Assembly (NCBI GenBank): GCA_002415845.1
Contig: DIAR01000032.1
Location: 1 to 7,848, forward strand
Direction: 5' to 3'
Length of the DNA stretch: 7,848 bases
Source: Candidatus Woesebacteria bacterium UBA5073
Lineage (GTDB): Bacteria > Patescibacteriota > Microgenomatia > UBA8517
The position numbers and the translations under genes were made by a program. Shown in pieces: positions 6,804 to 7,848 of this stretch; position 1 is the first letter of the stretch; each line of letters starts with the position of its first letter. The notes beneath the pieces are model-generated. The model saw only the letters and a program-made list of their open reading frames with translations, was not told the DNA's origin and did no database searches.

Positions 6804-7848
6804 AATCGGGGTTATTATTGCCGTTTTAGTAATTGTTACCTATGTGGCCATTTTTGGCCAACAATTAACAGCCTGGAGTGGTTTTCCCAAAGGGGCCGAT
6901 GCCTATGCCAGGATAACCAGAATTATTTATAACGGTCAATTTTTTCCCCACGTTTTTTGGCAATATCATTGGGCTAACGGTATGCCCAACTACAAATCCG
7001 AAGCACCTCTTTTTTATTTCCTGGGCACCTTTATCGCCAAAGTCTTTTCCTTAACCCCCGAAAAACCGCTTTACATTATCGGTTTTCTGACCTTTGTTAT
7101 GATTGGTGTCGGTTTATTCGGCTATGTTTATGAAAAAACGAAAAGTCATTTGGGAGCCCTTTTAACCTCAGTTATCGCTCTGTCTTCTTTCAGTTTGTGG
7201 TTTTGGATGGTGGCCGGGGGAATTTACCCCAGGATTTTTGCCGTCGGTTTATCGATGATAACGCTCTGGCGGGCGGCCGTTTTTCTAAATCAGTTAAGAA
7301 CGGCAAGTGTTTTTCCCAAAAAAGCCTTTGCCTGGCTGGTTTTGCCTTTAGCTTTAACGATGATGAGTCATGTTCTGATGTCTTTTTTCCTTTGCGGGAC
7401 TTTGTTCTTTATCTTCCTGGCAGAACCGATCTCCAAAAGACAAAGGATTAAATACGGCCTGATGATTTTCTTAACCTCTTTTGGTTTGGCAGCCTTTTTC
7501 TTTTTGCCTATGTTTGTCGGTTTTTCGTCCGGTTCGGCCCGTTTTATCGGTGTCATCTCACCGGTTATTCCGGCCTTAAAATATTATCTTTATGATTTTG
7601 CCGGGATGGGACCATTTTTAGTTCCGCTTTTCTTTCTTTCTTCCATTTTATATTTCTTTTTAAAGAGTAAAGGTCAAAAGGAAGAAATTTCTCTTGTTCG
7701 AAGTATCCTGCCTTCACTCTTAATGCTTATCTTTTTTTCAACCTATGCCTTTATCGGCTATACGGGTCTTTCGGGGCGATATTATTACATCAACGGTTTT
7801 ATTCCCTTATCGGCCACTCTTTTCATTTCTATTTACGGCTCAATTATT
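6790..7848 (+). CDS. Second GT-C-like membrane glycosyltransferase, N-terminal part (runs off right edge)
   Basis: The frame is open for 353 codons to the window edge. It begins with an ATG that overlaps the preceding gene by 14 bases. A first span (about 6-23) is followed by an outer loop with Asp37 in GADAYAR (35-41), then FWQYHWANGMP (56-66) and EAPLFYFL (71-78). This is the same arrangement as Asp44, WNQYWYAGFP and YTPFLPYL in the upstream protein, so the two are paralogues and both keep the candidate catalytic loop. Further matching landmarks are GGIYPR (143-148), His194 in MSHVLM, and GRYYYINGFIPL (329-340), which corresponds to PNRYLLEMDMGI upstream. At least eight spans are visible. 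The C-terminal soluble domain, if present, lies outside the window. A likely role is adding a second sugar, or the same sugar to another acceptor, in one surface pathway. Substrate unknown. Confidence 0.75.
   Translation, partial: MNKNKIGVIIAVLVIVTYVAIFGQQLTAWSGFPKGADAYARITRIIYNGQFFPHVFWQYHWANGMPNYKSEAPLFYFLGTFIAKVFSLTPEKPLYIIGFLTFVMIGVGLFGYVYEKTKSHLGALLTSVIALSSFSLWFWMVAGGIYPRIFAVGLSMITLWRAAVFLNQLRTASVFPKKAFAWLVLPLALTMMSHVLMSFFLCGTLFFIFLAEPISKRQRIKYGLMIFLTSFGLAAFFFLPMFVGFSSGSARFIGVISPVIPALKYYLYDFAGMGPFLVPLFFLSSILYFFLKSKGQKEEISLVRSILPSLLMLIFFSTYAFIGYTGLSGRYYYINGFIPLSATLFISIYGSII

Noticed and set aside
7197..7451. 84-codon plus-strand frame near the right edge
   Set aside because: It overlaps the second GT-C gene in another frame; that gene's frame is open through the whole region with paralogue-matching motifs.
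536..7848. Recoding of UGA as glycine, as in some candidate-phylum bacteria
   Set aside because: No gene has an in-frame UGA, and conserved glycines in motifs such as GCGTG and GGPH use GGN codons; the standard code fits.
1..7848. tRNA or rRNA genes, CRISPR arrays, insertion sequences
   Set aside because: Nearly all sequence is coding, and the gaps (437-535, 1103-1150, 2507-2683) are too short or lack repeats, cloverleaf-like segments or transposase fragments.

Overview
The window looks like part of a cell-surface glycan or membrane-anchoring locus from a bacterium with a small-genome style. Coding is dense with short gaps, base composition is moderately AT-rich, every complete gene stops with TAA, and Shine-Dalgarno sequences are weak or absent. 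Two genes have a TATAAT box so close to the ATG that their mRNAs would be almost leaderless. This style and the gene content (short exosortase, GT-C membrane proteins, B12-type radical SAM protein) suggest the Candidate Phyla Radiation / Patescibacteria (Microgenomates-like). That placement is inference, because no marker gene is present. The code is standard: no reading frame contains an internal UGA, and glycine uses GGN codons.

Layout. At the left edge, on the minus strand, is the N-terminal part of RfbF (glucose-1-phosphate cytidylyltransferase), which makes CDP-glucose for surface sugars. A 99-bp divergent promoter region (437-535) separates it from a rightward series of six genes. These are a short exosortase/archaeosortase-family transpeptidase with an intact Cys-Arg-His set (536-1102), and a polytopic membrane protein that is a shortened relative of the GT-C proteins downstream (1151-2506). 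After a 177-bp gap come a class I SAM methyltransferase (2684-3367), a B12-binding-domain radical SAM enzyme (3360-4766), a full-length GT-C-like membrane protein of 678 residues (4767-6803), and a second GT-C-like protein running off the right edge (6790-7848). The last four overlap or abut and should form one transcription unit.

How they may work together. RfbF would feed a nucleotide sugar into a glycan. GT-C proteins typically move sugars from polyprenyl-phosphate carriers on the outer face of the membrane. The methyltransferase and radical SAM enzyme could modify the sugar, lipid or acceptor. The exosortase could cleave a C-terminal sorting signal and join the protein to a lipid or glycan. 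No sorting substrate is visible here, so this scheme is inference from gene content.

The most notable sequence observation is that the 451-residue membrane protein aligns with the 678-residue GT-C protein along most of its membrane core. It lacks about 32 residues of the first outer loop, including the candidate catalytic Asp and the Trp/Tyr/Gly-rich segment, and it also lacks most of the C-terminal soluble domain. It may be a non-catalytic partner or a decaying duplicate.
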